From: Dryococelus australis
Lineage: Eukaryota; Arthropoda; Insecta; Phasmatodea; Phasmatidae
Length of the DNA: 64,000 nucleotides
Direction: 5' to 3'
Assembly (NCBI GenBank): GCA_029891345.1
Contig: CM057009.1
Span: 298,259,466 to 298,323,465 of the forward strand
The translations under genes were made by a program, and so were the position numbers. How positions within the stretch are numbered: position 1 is the first letter of the stretch; each line of letters opens with the position of its first letter. The notes under the pieces were generated by a model. It had not been told where the DNA came from and did no database searches. It worked only from the letters and a program-made list of their open reading frames with translations. Shown here one piece after another: positions 49,301 to 59,054 of the stretch.

Positions 49301-49509
49301 TGTATATAAAATTTATTTAGTAAAAATTTGATAAAATCATCGAAAAAAATTTATGAAAAAGAAGTAATGAAATATGTTTAAAAGTGATCTCTAACATTTC
49401 CAACAGCATTGGCAAGAAAAAAGCATTCAGCACAGGGGGTGAATGTGTATTATACAGGTAGCAGCACTATACATATTTTAATACTGATAAACATGCAGCA
49501 GTGAAAGGG
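46386..49509 (+). mobile_element. piggyBac-type element with intact ends
   Basis: 3,124 bp flanked by TTAA on both sides (46382-46385, 49510-49513), the piggyBac target. Terminal repeats read CGCTTTCGCTGCT and, reverse-complemented, CCCTTTCACTGCT. Near the left end a GGACGAGATCTCG motif occurs twice (46401 and 46483), a likely transposase subterminal site. Carries a broken transposase (46932-48780) and a G run (46794-46809). Lies in the large host intron. Confidence 0.85.
46932..48780 (+). pseudogene. piggyBac transposase, PGBD4-like, frameshifted
   Basis: N-terminus from 46932 is acidic and serine-rich ('TRSDSEEEVFSSSEEED', a bipartite basic 'KKRKC' near 47186). The dimerisation part has 'FEELFCFLAVCLLMS' (47445). 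The RNase-H-like core has 'LLLFKGRLIFKQYILSKRSRFGIK' (47725), 'TGYVLDFVVYTG' (47828), 'ADNWYSSPGLFHWL' (47960, holding the second catalytic D) and 'DKREVWMPST' (48126, third D), then 'LDYNRYMGSVARADM'. The C-terminal cysteine-rich domain is 'CCVYETQNLQRTRYWC' to 'CFENYH' (48595). Frameshifts near 47110, 47610, 47950 and 48105 and a stop near 48325 inactivate it. Confidence 0.85.
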
Positions 49510-49513
49510 TTAA

Positions 49514-49902
49514 GGAACCATTCCAGAATTCACTTGGGAGTGATATAGGATAACACCCAAAAACAAAATCAGGATGGCCGGAACAAAAATCAAATTCAGG
49601 TCCTCTTAAATGTGAGTCAAGTTGTTTACGACTGTGCTACTTCTGATTTTCTCGCAAGAAGCTGTTGAATATGGACTCTGCAGTCATTAATAGTTATACA
49701 GTGCTCTGTTTAAACTTTATTTTTAATGTCTGCAAATGGTTGTTCGGAAACACATGATATATTGTTTTATATTATAAAGATGCAGAAATATTGAAATGAA
49801 ATAAAATAAAATAATTTAAATTAAATCTCTTATTTTCTTAACAGAAGCAATTAAAAATTAATTATATGGTTGCTGAAAGTTAGTGACAAAGGCAGTCATA
49901 TA
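49514..49902. other. intronic DNA, nothing recognised
   Basis: Follows the right TTAA of the piggyBac element; AT-rich without repeats I can name. Confidence 0.4.
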
Positions 49903-50456
49903 TACAATATATCTGGAAACTACCTGTCAAAGTTCAAACCACAGCATCTGTGGGTGAACAGAAACAGGAAACTCTAGACACAATTTGTTTGGAAAGGCCA
50001 TTTAGTACGTTTAAATTGAGGTTTAACTTCAGCAAAGGATGCCGGCTGTCCGCACCCGTACGTACCTGCGTGCACAACAAGTTGCATGACACCAAGGCGA
50101 ACTGATCTAAGGCAGTGAAGCACACAGCTCTAGGCACCACCTGTCGGTCAAATAGGTAGCCACTGTCCCACTCACAGGCGTCACCACAGTGGCAGGTGAG
50201 TTTGCATTTTCATGGTGGCCTACGTACAGGTGCTGGCTGCACGTGGCACCACTGCCGTTCACCTTCGTGTCATGCAACTTGTCGTGCATGCAGGTACATA
50301 TAGCTGTGGACACCCGGCGTTGTTTGTTGAAATTCAACTTCTATTTAAACATACTAAATGGCCATTCCAAACATTTTTTGGCTAGAGTTTCTTGTTTCTA
50401 TTCGCCCACAGATGCTGTGGTTTGAATTTCGACACGTAGTTTCTGAACATCTTGTA
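49903..50456. mobile_element. fold-back MITE with TACAA ends
   Basis: 554 bp, nearly a full palindrome: 49903-50130 pairs with the reverse complement of 50250-50456. The right end reverse-complemented starts TACAAGATGTTCAGAAACTA; the left starts TACAATATATCTGGAAACTA. TA lies on both sides. Transcribed, it would form a long hairpin. Its ends resemble those at 57001-57563, suggesting one Tc1/mariner-type group. Confidence 0.7.
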
Positions 50457-52193
50457 TATTTGTGGGGGATTTTCCAATATTGAAAAGTAAAGACAATTGA
50501 AGAAAATAAATATTTAATTTTCAAAAAAACATTATTTTTGTGTAGATAAAACATGAGACTTCAAGCAAAAAAAAAAAAAAAAAAAAAACCAGTACTTTTA
50601 CCCCAACTTTTGGGTTGTGGTGGGAGGAGGGTCACAAATCAGACTATTCCAAAATATATAATTAATTAAATTTTTATTTTTAAGATGTATGTATGTATGT
50701 ATGCTACTATGAACAGGTTACTATCTTATTATAGTGCCTAATGTTAAAAAGAAATATCAGTGGCATTATCGACTTGTGGTACAATGGATATTTTTTTATG
50801 TCCCTTAAGACTACACCCTTTTAAATTCTCTTGAATAACTATTTTATGTACAAAATTATACTAAGTTTGTTGGAAAACATGTATGTGTGCTATCAAACCA
50901 ACTTAAATTCAAAAGAACCTCATATTGCACTATAAAGATACTAATTACTGTCCATCGGGTGCCAATTCATCACAGATACAACAAGTAAAAATTTTTTTTC
51001 TTCTTCTTATTCTGTAATTATCCAGAATATATGCTAACTACTGCATCCAAAAGAGCAGAAACTTGTCAAATGGAGTTACCTTAGGTTCAGGCCTGGATAC
51101 TGCCTGTTAATTACAGTGGATTATCAATTATTGATTCTCCTTACTTACGTTTTACCATATTTTCCATTTACTTACTTCGGTCCCGTAAAAAATTCCATAT
51201 AAACTAAGCTGATTGCAGACCGCATTCAACGATTGCCAAATGTTTGTTTTCCCATGACATCCGTTCAAGACAGACATAACGTTCGCCAAAGATTGTGCGC
51301 ATTGATAGTTTTTTAACACTATGTGAATGGAAAACAACGTGGATAGTCGACAACTGGTATTATTGATAGTATTGTTTACATTCCACAGCATATATTTATG
51401 TTCTATTGACTATGCTTATTCTTCTTCTTACGTGTTTACTGCACCCATAGTTTTGTAACAGTAAAGAAGCATCTTTTATTCTTATTCTTCTTACACAATT
51501 ACTGCACTCATAGGTTGGGAACAATGAGAATGAATCTCACAATCTCTGACACTGTATGGAACTATCTATAATATTGTTATTGTAAACTGGAATTGGTGTA
51601 AGGTATAGATGCAGTATTTTAATTGCGTGATTATTATTGGAAACTATAGGGTGAGGGTTTGGTTAGTATAGTAACGGTTTGAAAATGGCTCGGCAGGTAA
51701 TGGTTGACAAAAATTATTGCACATAAATAAGTTATGGGAATATTGGCCAAAAAATTGAGCATGGCTCAGCCGATTAAGGAACACTGGACAAAAACATAAG
51801 AATAAATAACATTTAAATTTTACTCAATTTCAAGAATAGAAATGTTAAATTTAAATTTAATATTTAACCGTAAATTTACTTGGATAAGTTGTTTTTAATT
51901 ACATCTTTAGGCTGTTGATTTAAACAATTTGAATTTTGAAGTTATGTACATTATTTCTCAGGGTCTAAACTTCATGTCCGCACTTATTGTTTTCACATGT
52001 TTAAATTTTTTTGCTGGTCCACTGAAAAATCAATTTTCAAGAATACACTCTACAAGGATCTTAATTCTGTTATTATCTGAAACCCATACCACATCTAATG
52101 GTGTAGCAATATATCATAACCAACACTAATACAGAGAGTCCCAAAGTCTTAACTCCCTTCTCGCACCTTCACATCTTGCACAGTACCTACCTG
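50457..52193. other. intronic DNA with simple repeats
   Basis: A-run at 50563-50588 and (GTAT)n at 50686-50702. A 79-codon minus frame at 51152-51391 has no family match. Confidence 0.4.
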
Positions 52194-52236
52194 ACATCGG
52201 CTCTCAAGACCTCGATGTTAAGAGTTACCCAAACCT
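52194..52236 (+). repeat. SINE tail fragment, copy C
   Basis: 'CATCGGCTCTCAAGACCTCG' and the following 'ATGTTAAGAG' equal the tails of the SINEs at 2336 and 8061, here in plus orientation and without the tRNA-like head. Confidence 0.55.
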
Positions 52237-52601
52237 CTATACTCCACTCCTACATAACAAATGAACTTCCTGCCATATCTCAAATGAACATCAGCCTTTA
52301 TGATTAAAATTTCTGCATCTTAGTACACACTGCAATAGCTAGGTTTACTAATAACATCATCATCTTGCAAAACACAGTATGCCATAAACTCTTGCCACCT
52401 GAAGTAACCTGTCTAACCAAAAGTTGCATTTTCAAAAATCCATTTTGAAAATATCCTTCAAATATATATGTGTGTTTATGTGCATATACCAACCTGTGAG
52501 GAGTTGTGGTACATTTTTATTTCTAAATCATTACAGAATTATTTGTCCATTTTTTTATTGAAGGATTGTTTCAGCTTAAAACATATGGAATGTTGGCATA
52601 C

Positions 52602-52780
52602 CTTAAGAAAACTTGAAATATTGATCTCAACCACAGATTCTTCACACTGGTTAACTGCTGCTTGTACATCTTGGGAACAAATAGTTTGACCAACATGCAA
52701 AGATTTGAATAGAGAAAACACAAAGCACTTGGAGTGAATCAAGCTGATAACTTCACAATGCTGCTGAAGAGACTGTTTCC
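52602..52780 (-). CDS. host gene exon 4 of 5 visible
   Basis: Acceptor TTGTTGTTACAG before GGAAACAG; donor CTTAAG followed by GTATGCC. 179 bases: two bases complete a Gly codon begun by exon 3, then 59 codons, ending in phase 0. The protein 'QQHCEVISLIHSKCFVFSLF' continues with 'DVQAAVNQCEESVVEINISSFLK', an amphipathic helical region with the 'C-x-E-x-x-V-E-I-x-I' strand I associate with the SZT2 C-terminal half. The open frame extends past both splice sites, so the borders rest on splice consensus and phase. Confidence 0.85.
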
Positions 52781-52951
52781 CTGTAACAACAAAATTCATA
52801 AAATTAAAACGAAACTACCATTTGATTAACAATATAAATTAAACAGATAAATTTTAGAATGTATATCTGCCATTATAACTGCTTTCTGAATAAAATATTA
52901 AGAATGAAAAATTCTCAGCAAATTTGTATTGCCAAATAAAGAGTTCATTAC

Positions 52952-53845
52952 CTGTTAAACTTTGTGAATCATCAATTTTGGTCTTTGAATTCTCTGTTTG
53001 TTTGCAATCTGACTTTTCATTTTTACTCTGCTTTGTTGATAACTTGAATTTGTAGGTAAAATCTTCGTAAATATCTTTGGCTGCATGAGGCTCTGTATCT
53101 CCATAAATCAGTATGTCCATAAGCACTGACAGAGAGCAATCATACACGTAGACTGGCAATGCAAGAGCACCAAACCTATGCTTACAATGATGCCCCATAT
53201 TTAGTCCACATTCCTTTAGTTCATTTGCATCACCTGGTACTTCTTCAATAACGGGGGCTTCATCATCAAGATTCATATCATGCTGCCCTGCATGCTGTGC
53301 AATAGAAAAAGTGCTTCCTCTACTTTTTGTAGCTGCCAAAAGGGGGCGGAAATGTTTCAATTTGGAATCCATGGAACTGGTCCGTAAACGGTTCAAGTCT
53401 GCTCTGAACTGAGTTTCTAGTGGAATGTTGCTCCTCATTACAGTGTCCCACGAGCTGGCCCGCACACGAAATGGGAGTTCTGCTGATTGGTCTTGAGAAA
53501 GACTGTGGACGAGCTCAGCATCAGATGCTGGGCCAGCCTGCACCTGCCATGGGCTGCTCTGACATGGCATATGCATGCACGAGTCCATTTCTGCATCACA
53601 AACACCAGTTTCTGAAGATCTGTGCAGGTCATCTTGGTCTGTCACCAGGTGAATGGAAACAGGATATTTTCCACTCAGTGAATCTCTGGTGATCATGAGC
53701 TGCTTCAGGTCAACATAACTTGCTGGAATGAATGTGAGCATAATGTGGGTGATGCTGACTCCTTTCAAGAAACATCTCCACTTTGGAAACAAAGCTGTGT
53801 CCAACTTCCTGGATGAAGCAGATGACTGTGATGCTGTACTCTGGT
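52952..53845 (-). CDS. host gene exon 3 of 5 visible
   Basis: Acceptor TGTGCATTTTCAG before ACCAGAGT; donor TTAACAG followed by GTAATG. 894 bases: two bases finish a codon from exon 2, then 297 codons and one base. Conserved blocks: 'WRCFLKGVSITHIMLTFIPASY' (about residues 20-41), a serine-rich middle, 'HCKHRFGALALPVYVYDCSLSVLMDILI' (about 210-237) and 'KDIYEDFTYKF'; a lysine/serine tail (250-297) looks disordered. The 'FIPASY' and 'LPVYVYDC' blocks are what made me think of SZT2. No signal peptide or membrane helix. Confidence 0.9.
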
Positions 53846-53912
53846 CTGAAAATGCACAGAGTATGATACACTAAGACAGCCACTTTAACAGCTAAACATA
53901 ATTAATTACAGC

Positions 53913-54152
53913 TATAGCCTGTTCACGGGAAAGTGAGCACTTCTGAGGTCCTAGTTACTTTTTCCTTTCAGCCATATTTTATCCTTTAACCACTTTTTAA
54001 AATAAATATTGTCATGTTAGTAATTAACACACTGTGTGTATTCCACCACACTCGGAATTTAACATCTACTGCTAAAATTAAATATATTTGTTGACTATTA
54101 TTCCAAACGAGAGGGACTTCAAAAGTGCTCACTTTACCGTGAATAAGCTATA
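53913..54152. mobile_element. short MITE with about 40-bp inverted repeats
   Basis: 240 bp. The left end reads TATAGCCTGTTCACGGGAAA; the right end reverse-complemented reads TATAGCTTATTCACGGTAAA, and pairing continues to 'GTGAGCACTTYTGARGTCC'. Another matching right end lies alone at about 54858-54895. Non-coding; family unknown to me. Confidence 0.6.
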
Positions 54153-55340
54153 CAAAACTTCCCTACATTCTTCCTCAAACAATTAGCTTCTAATGATATT
54201 TCATACCACAGAGCTGCTGTATACCACTCCTGTAATACATAGCACACACATAAACTTAAAAAAAACTATGCTAATCTGAGCTGTACCATCTGTAACTTTT
54301 ACACACAACTAGCTATTTCCATCCGCACACTAACTAAAGTGGATGTTTCATTAACCAGCTATGGTTGCGCCCAACTGTTCCACCAGGTTTTACTTCTAAC
54401 ACGGTCACAGATTTCATGGAGTACGTGATGGGATGGTAGTTCACTACAATAACTGCTGTTCACAGTAAATTTAGAATTTCTGAAATCCCTGCTTAAGATT
54501 TACTTGTGTGCAGCCCTGTTTAAGATTTACTTGTATGCACATTGTGTAGTCTTCCATCATATACAAAATTAACATTACAGTGGGGTGACTTTATTTATGT
54601 GTCAGTCAAGTGAAACTGAAATTATGAGAAAAGTAAATATTTTACAAATGTGATATTCCTTACACTTTATGCATTACAAAAAAAGAGAGCAAAACATATT
54701 ATTTCAGTTATCACAAACCTTCACCTAAAACTTAATTCAATATTATATCACTGAACTAGTTTCCATCAGTTATTATCCAATTTACGGAGGAATCGCAAGT
54801 CAGCGTATCAGTTAAAATATACGCAGATAAGGGCAGTGACATTTTTCAGAGGTTGAGTTTAAAAACGATTACTTTACCATGAACAGCCTATACTATACCG
54901 CTGTTATTTTTTTCCAGCTCTGTCCTACACAGCAGAAATTTTATCAAGATTATCCGTTGTTCAAAAAGTTTCACCATCAATATGGCATTAAAGCAAATGG
55001 TTTCAAATGTAAATGTAAAGCAATTAAACTGAAGAAGTAATTTTTTTTTTATCAAAGGTATTACCTTTTAAGCACTGTTGCTATTATTCTGTAGCAAAAC
55101 ACTTGATATGTTTTGCATCATGATACATTATTGAATACAGACACTGGTATGGTGCTTCTGAGCACAAAGCATGTAAGACAACTTCTGATGACACTGAAAA
55201 AGTTTATGAGGGAAATAGCATGGAACATGTGGTACATTGCCACAATTCTGGTAGTCAGATTAGAAAAACATTTAAAGTTTACACTGGAACTGACATAAAC
55301 ATTGCATATTAATAGAAAGTTTGTGGTATATGTAAATATA
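54153..55340. other. intronic DNA
   Basis: AT-rich; contains only the lone MITE end near 54858-54895. No coding signal. Confidence 0.45.
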
Positions 55341-55860
55341 ATAGACCCCCAATTTTACGAAGTGCCACGATTCCCGAGAAAAATTCTATAAAATCAAAAC
55401 AAACCAAATTTTATTCTAAAAATTTTCCCAAATTGCATTTTAAAAAGGCATTTCCCTATTGAAATTTGTCTTCAGTCATCCCTGGTGCAAACCCAACATG
55501 ATTTTTAACTGAAATATTAATTTAATTCAATTGGTAGACATATTTTGAATAACGTGGTACCCCAGAGGTATATAATTTACCTCTCCTTGTCACAACAAAT
55601 TGTTTAACCATTGAGCCCACTGGAAGTCTTATACGTGCTGTGTCATTTGTTTTGGAAAAAATATTTGCCTATTAATTAAAATTTTCACATCATTGAAAAC
55701 AAGTAATATTTGCATCACAGGTGATGATGAAACTCAAGACTTCATATGAAAAATTACACTTATCACAATTTTTCAGTTATGGTGGTCAAATTCCATCTGT
55801 GTCAATTATATGAAGTCATCACTGGTAACAACAGAGATTTGTAAATTTGGGGCTGTACTG
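55341..55860. mobile_element. pogo/Tigger-like MITE
   Basis: About 520 bp; left end ATAGACCCCCAATTTTACGA, right end reverse-complemented CAGTACAGCCCCAAATTTAC. Such CCCC-AATTT-ACGAA ends typify pogo/Tigger transposons. TA flanks both sides. No transposase frame. Confidence 0.5.
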
Positions 55861-56314
55861 TACATATTACAATTTAATATTGTTAAATAACTAGAAAAAT
55901 TATATTTTTAGTGTTAAATAATAGTGTATCTTCAAAATGCCGTACATTGTAAACAATCTGAAAGCTAAAAGCTTTACAAAGATAATTAAATTACACAGGT
56001 ATATTTGAATATAATTTACCTCTAAAAACTCTTTATGAATAGGTAAAAATAAGTAAAATGTGATGCTACAGGTTAAGCAGATACATTTCTATTATAATAT
56101 TTTGTTTGCTACCACACCTTGTACATTATTGGCATTTAATTACAAAACTCATTTATAGTCAGTAGAGTTCTTCTATCACATTTATGCTTGTAAAATTTTC
56201 CCAGTTAAAAAGTTACCTGCACTTGGTACAAAAAAATAACTGCAGTAGAAAATACCCTATTATAGCATTCCAGAATGTTTCGACATGGTTCTACTGTAAT
56301 GTCAGTTGGCTTAC

Positions 56315-56545
56315 CATGTGCAATGTTATCAACCACAAATGGAATGGGCAGGAATTGGGAACCATTGTCACGTTCCCGTCCCTTCAGCAGCTGCATGAAG
56401 GCTGCAGAGTTCTCTGGTGATAGTGAAAGCTCACGGTCATGAAGCTTCTTCAAGTGTTCATACAGCATGTCCATGAGGAGAATATTGGGTGCATCCGCAG
56501 CACCCACTTTGTGGTAGCTCTCTTCCACGTCACAAGTCCCCAGAT
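56315..56545 (-). CDS. host gene exon 2 of 5 visible
   Basis: Acceptor TTTTTGTGTGATAG before ATCTGGGG; donor GCACATG followed by GTAAGCC. 231 bases: two bases finish an Asp codon begun by exon 1, then 76 codons and one base. The protein reads 'LGTCDVEESYHKVG', 'ILLMDMLYEHLKKLHDRELS' and 'SQFLPIPFVVDNIAH', a helical block then a short conserved strand. The join to exon 3 creates an Asp codon and stays in frame. Confidence 0.85.
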
Positions 56546-57000
56546 CTATCACACAAAAAACATTACAATCCATCTCTAATTACTTCAAACAATAAGTAAT
56601 GCCAACTCTAATAAACAATTTCCCTACATAAAAAACTTAAAAATCCAGAGAATCTACTGGACTGGACTGTATAAATTTAATTTAGTATAATTTGCTTGAC
56701 CCATTCATGTGACATCATGGTTACAACTGAACTGGGGGAGGGAACAGGATAAACCTCTTTCCATGCAAGATACAGACATACAAATTAAAATAAAAACAGA
56801 AGAAAATATGTACCAAATTATGAGTTCTCAGAAAATTAAACCCAATGAAGTAAACCATATTGAAATATGTACCTCCTCCATTGTTTAAAACCTACGCTGT
56901 ATATTATGACCAGCACTCAAGAAAAATGTTTTCAATATACAAAGTTTAACAAAACATACCATATCATGTTCTTTGATGCAAAGTAGTATTCCAGGAGCTA
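56546..57000. other. intronic DNA
   Basis: No repeat or coding signal recognised. Confidence 0.4.
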
Positions 57001-57563
57001 TACAGAAAGATTCAAGAGGAGTTACCACCACTCATAGGGCTTATTCCTTACATCATTTGGAGCAAAATATGTCATACATGTGGGTCCTATTCCCAATATT
57101 AACAGAGTAATTCGAAACAGTTGAAAAATGACGAATAAAATAATAACCCTTTCAGAAGTAAATACAGTGATGTATTATCAGACTGTATTGTTTACAGTTA
57201 AGTATCACAATTGCATCTAACAAGCTTACAAAATATATTCAAAAATGTTTCCATCTACTTCTATACACTTGGCCACATTCTTAAGAAGTGCATGTGTTGC
57301 TATACGTAGCTGCAAATTGCTGTCTTTGATTTCTGTAGCGGCATGCATGATACATATAAATAATTCCTCATGTGTTTGTGCAGTCCTTTGTTAAACAATA
57401 TCCTTCATCAATCCCAATGCGCAATAATCTAGGTATTTCGAATTTGTTGAATCATTATGTAAATATTGGGAATAGGACCCACATTTATACGACATATTTT
57501 GCTCCAAATGATGAAAGGAATAAGCCCTGTGAGTGGTGGTAACTTTTCGTGAATCATCTTGTA
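57001..57563. mobile_element. Tc1/mariner-group element with transposase scrap
   Basis: 563 bp, TA on both sides, inverted repeats of about 105 bp starting TACAGAAAGATTC on the left and TACAAGATGATTC on the right. Between them, the minus strand near 57400-57240 reads 'THEELFICIMHAATEI' and 'THALLKNVAKCIEVDGNIFE', which looks like the C-terminus of an IS630/mariner-like transposase. So this is an internally deleted copy of an autonomous element rather than a pure MITE. Confidence 0.6.
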
Positions 57564-58046
57564 TATTTAGATTACTGTTGTATGATGCAACTAAGAACTA
57601 TACCAGTTTCTTTATATACCCCACAGTTGTAGCAGTGTAGGTAACTGCTGCATTCCACACAATATGATTCACTCTTCCTTAAAGAGAAGGCAAGATATAG
57701 CATGTAATGAAAACAAGAAATCAAGCTGGCCAACAGGTCTAACAATGCAGTCTGGCTAAGGAAAATCCTGTTGCCTAGCACCATACTATTTTCCTGGGAC
57801 AACACTTGCAGAATAGTGTCTAACAGCACTATTAGCGACATGGCAGTAATGACAATTAGTTAGCAAAATATTCATTACAACAGTAATAGATATCCAGCAA
57901 AGTTTAACATGACATGATTTTGAGTTGTTTCTTACACACCACTATATTAAACGAAAGGGGAGAATAAAAATTACACTTTAATAAAAAAAAACCCACATTG
58001 TATTTTAAACAAAAATTAAACACAAGTACTAATGCAAAAACATTAC

Positions 58047-58193
58047 CTGCTATAGTATTCTTATAAATTGTGAGTCGTAAAATCTGAATAACACACACGG
58101 CATACCAACACAGAGGTTCATGTGCATCTTTGTTTACAAGGCTCAGCTCACCAGACCTGGATACGGCAATTGAGCACATAATGCTGCTGCCAA
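58047..58193 (-). CDS. host gene exon 1 of 5 visible (internal)
   Basis: Acceptor AATTTTGATCAG before TTGGCAGC; donor ATAGCAG followed by GTAATG. 147 bases: two bases of a split codon, 48 codons, one base. The protein includes 'SIAVSRSGELSLVN' and 'EPLCWYAVCVIQILRLTIYKN'. It is not the true first exon, because it opens in phase 1; earlier exons must lie above 64 kb or beneath the LINE. The acceptor pyrimidine tract is weak, so the start could move by a few codons. Phase with exon 2 is exact. Confidence 0.75.
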
Positions 58194-58737
58194 CTGATCA
58201 AAATTATTTGCGACCATTCAGTCACCAGAAAACAATATTGTTTGAATTCTTTGGCAATATTTCATACAAAGGGTAGTGGAATATTGCCTACATTGTAGTC
58301 AACCCCTGCGATGATCAACGTTATGGCAACAACAACCATTTACCAGCATTCAAACGTCGACAGAAAATTTACTTCCAAGTAAGAACTTCATAATTACTTT
58401 TCAAATGCATGTCCAGGAATGTTTTGTTGGATGTAAAAATTACCCAGCAATATTCTACAGGGTTTGTGGCGGCTGTGCTTCTGTCAACAGTTCACACACC
58501 ATATTTTAATGACAATTGCCAATCGCAGCATCACAGTTGGTAACGTACAGATTAGAGCACTGGACCCGGTGAGACAGGTGGTCTCATTTTCTACTAAATT
58601 CCCTTTTTGTCCTGGTAAACATGCCAGATATCACCTGTACCATTTTGTGTGCCTGCCTGCACCGAAGATTTCTACATAGTTTTCACTGGCAAAATATCTA
58701 TAAACTTTTGCAAGAATTAAAAAAATTGTGGACAATT

Positions 58738-59054
58738 AAGTTAATATAGGAGTAAGAATAAGCGAGCAACCTTTAATAATGAAATTAGGGATTTCATCAC
58801 AGACAGTAGACTTGTAGCTTTTGAGCATTTTAATGGCCCAGAGTATTAATGCTTGAGTTATGACCAGGGTATCAATGTTAATATTATTTGTTCTATCATT
58901 AAGGAGCTCTTGGGGAATGACATTAGAAGGCACATATTCTTTAGCAAAATGCTGTGCAAAAATGTTTACCCAACCTGTGCGATCTTGAATTGTACTTCCA
59001 TCCATATTTAATGTAAGGGATTCATTGTACCTAGATTTCATAAGCTTAACATAA
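58738..59054 (-). pseudogene. LINE reverse transcriptase, N-terminal fragment
   Basis: 'KSRYNESLTLNMDGSTIQD', 'WVNIFAQHFAKEYVPSN', 'IKMLKSYKSTVCDEIPNFII' and 'LILTPILT' are the thumb-proximal lead-in of CR1/Jockey RTs ('F..HF..V' and 'K..KS.G.D.IPN'). The RT palm motifs are missing; similarity ends at 58738. Confidence 0.75.

Larger units (their letters stand above)
27346..58193 (-). other. SZT2: multi-exon host gene, SZT2-like, central part
   Basis: Five exons, listed separately, lie on the minus strand. Their intron phases chain exactly: phase 1, 1, 1, 0, with AG acceptors and GT donors at each border, giving one open protein of about 592 residues. Neither end is in the window; the first visible exon begins in the middle of a codon. 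The best family match I can make from memory is SZT2, a protein above 3,000 residues that forms KICSTOR with KPTN, ITFG2 and KICS2 and anchors GATOR1 on lysosomes to restrain mTORC1. That name is recognition, not a search result. The introns, one about 24.9 kb, hold almost all the mobile elements from 28 to 56 kb. Confidence 0.5.
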
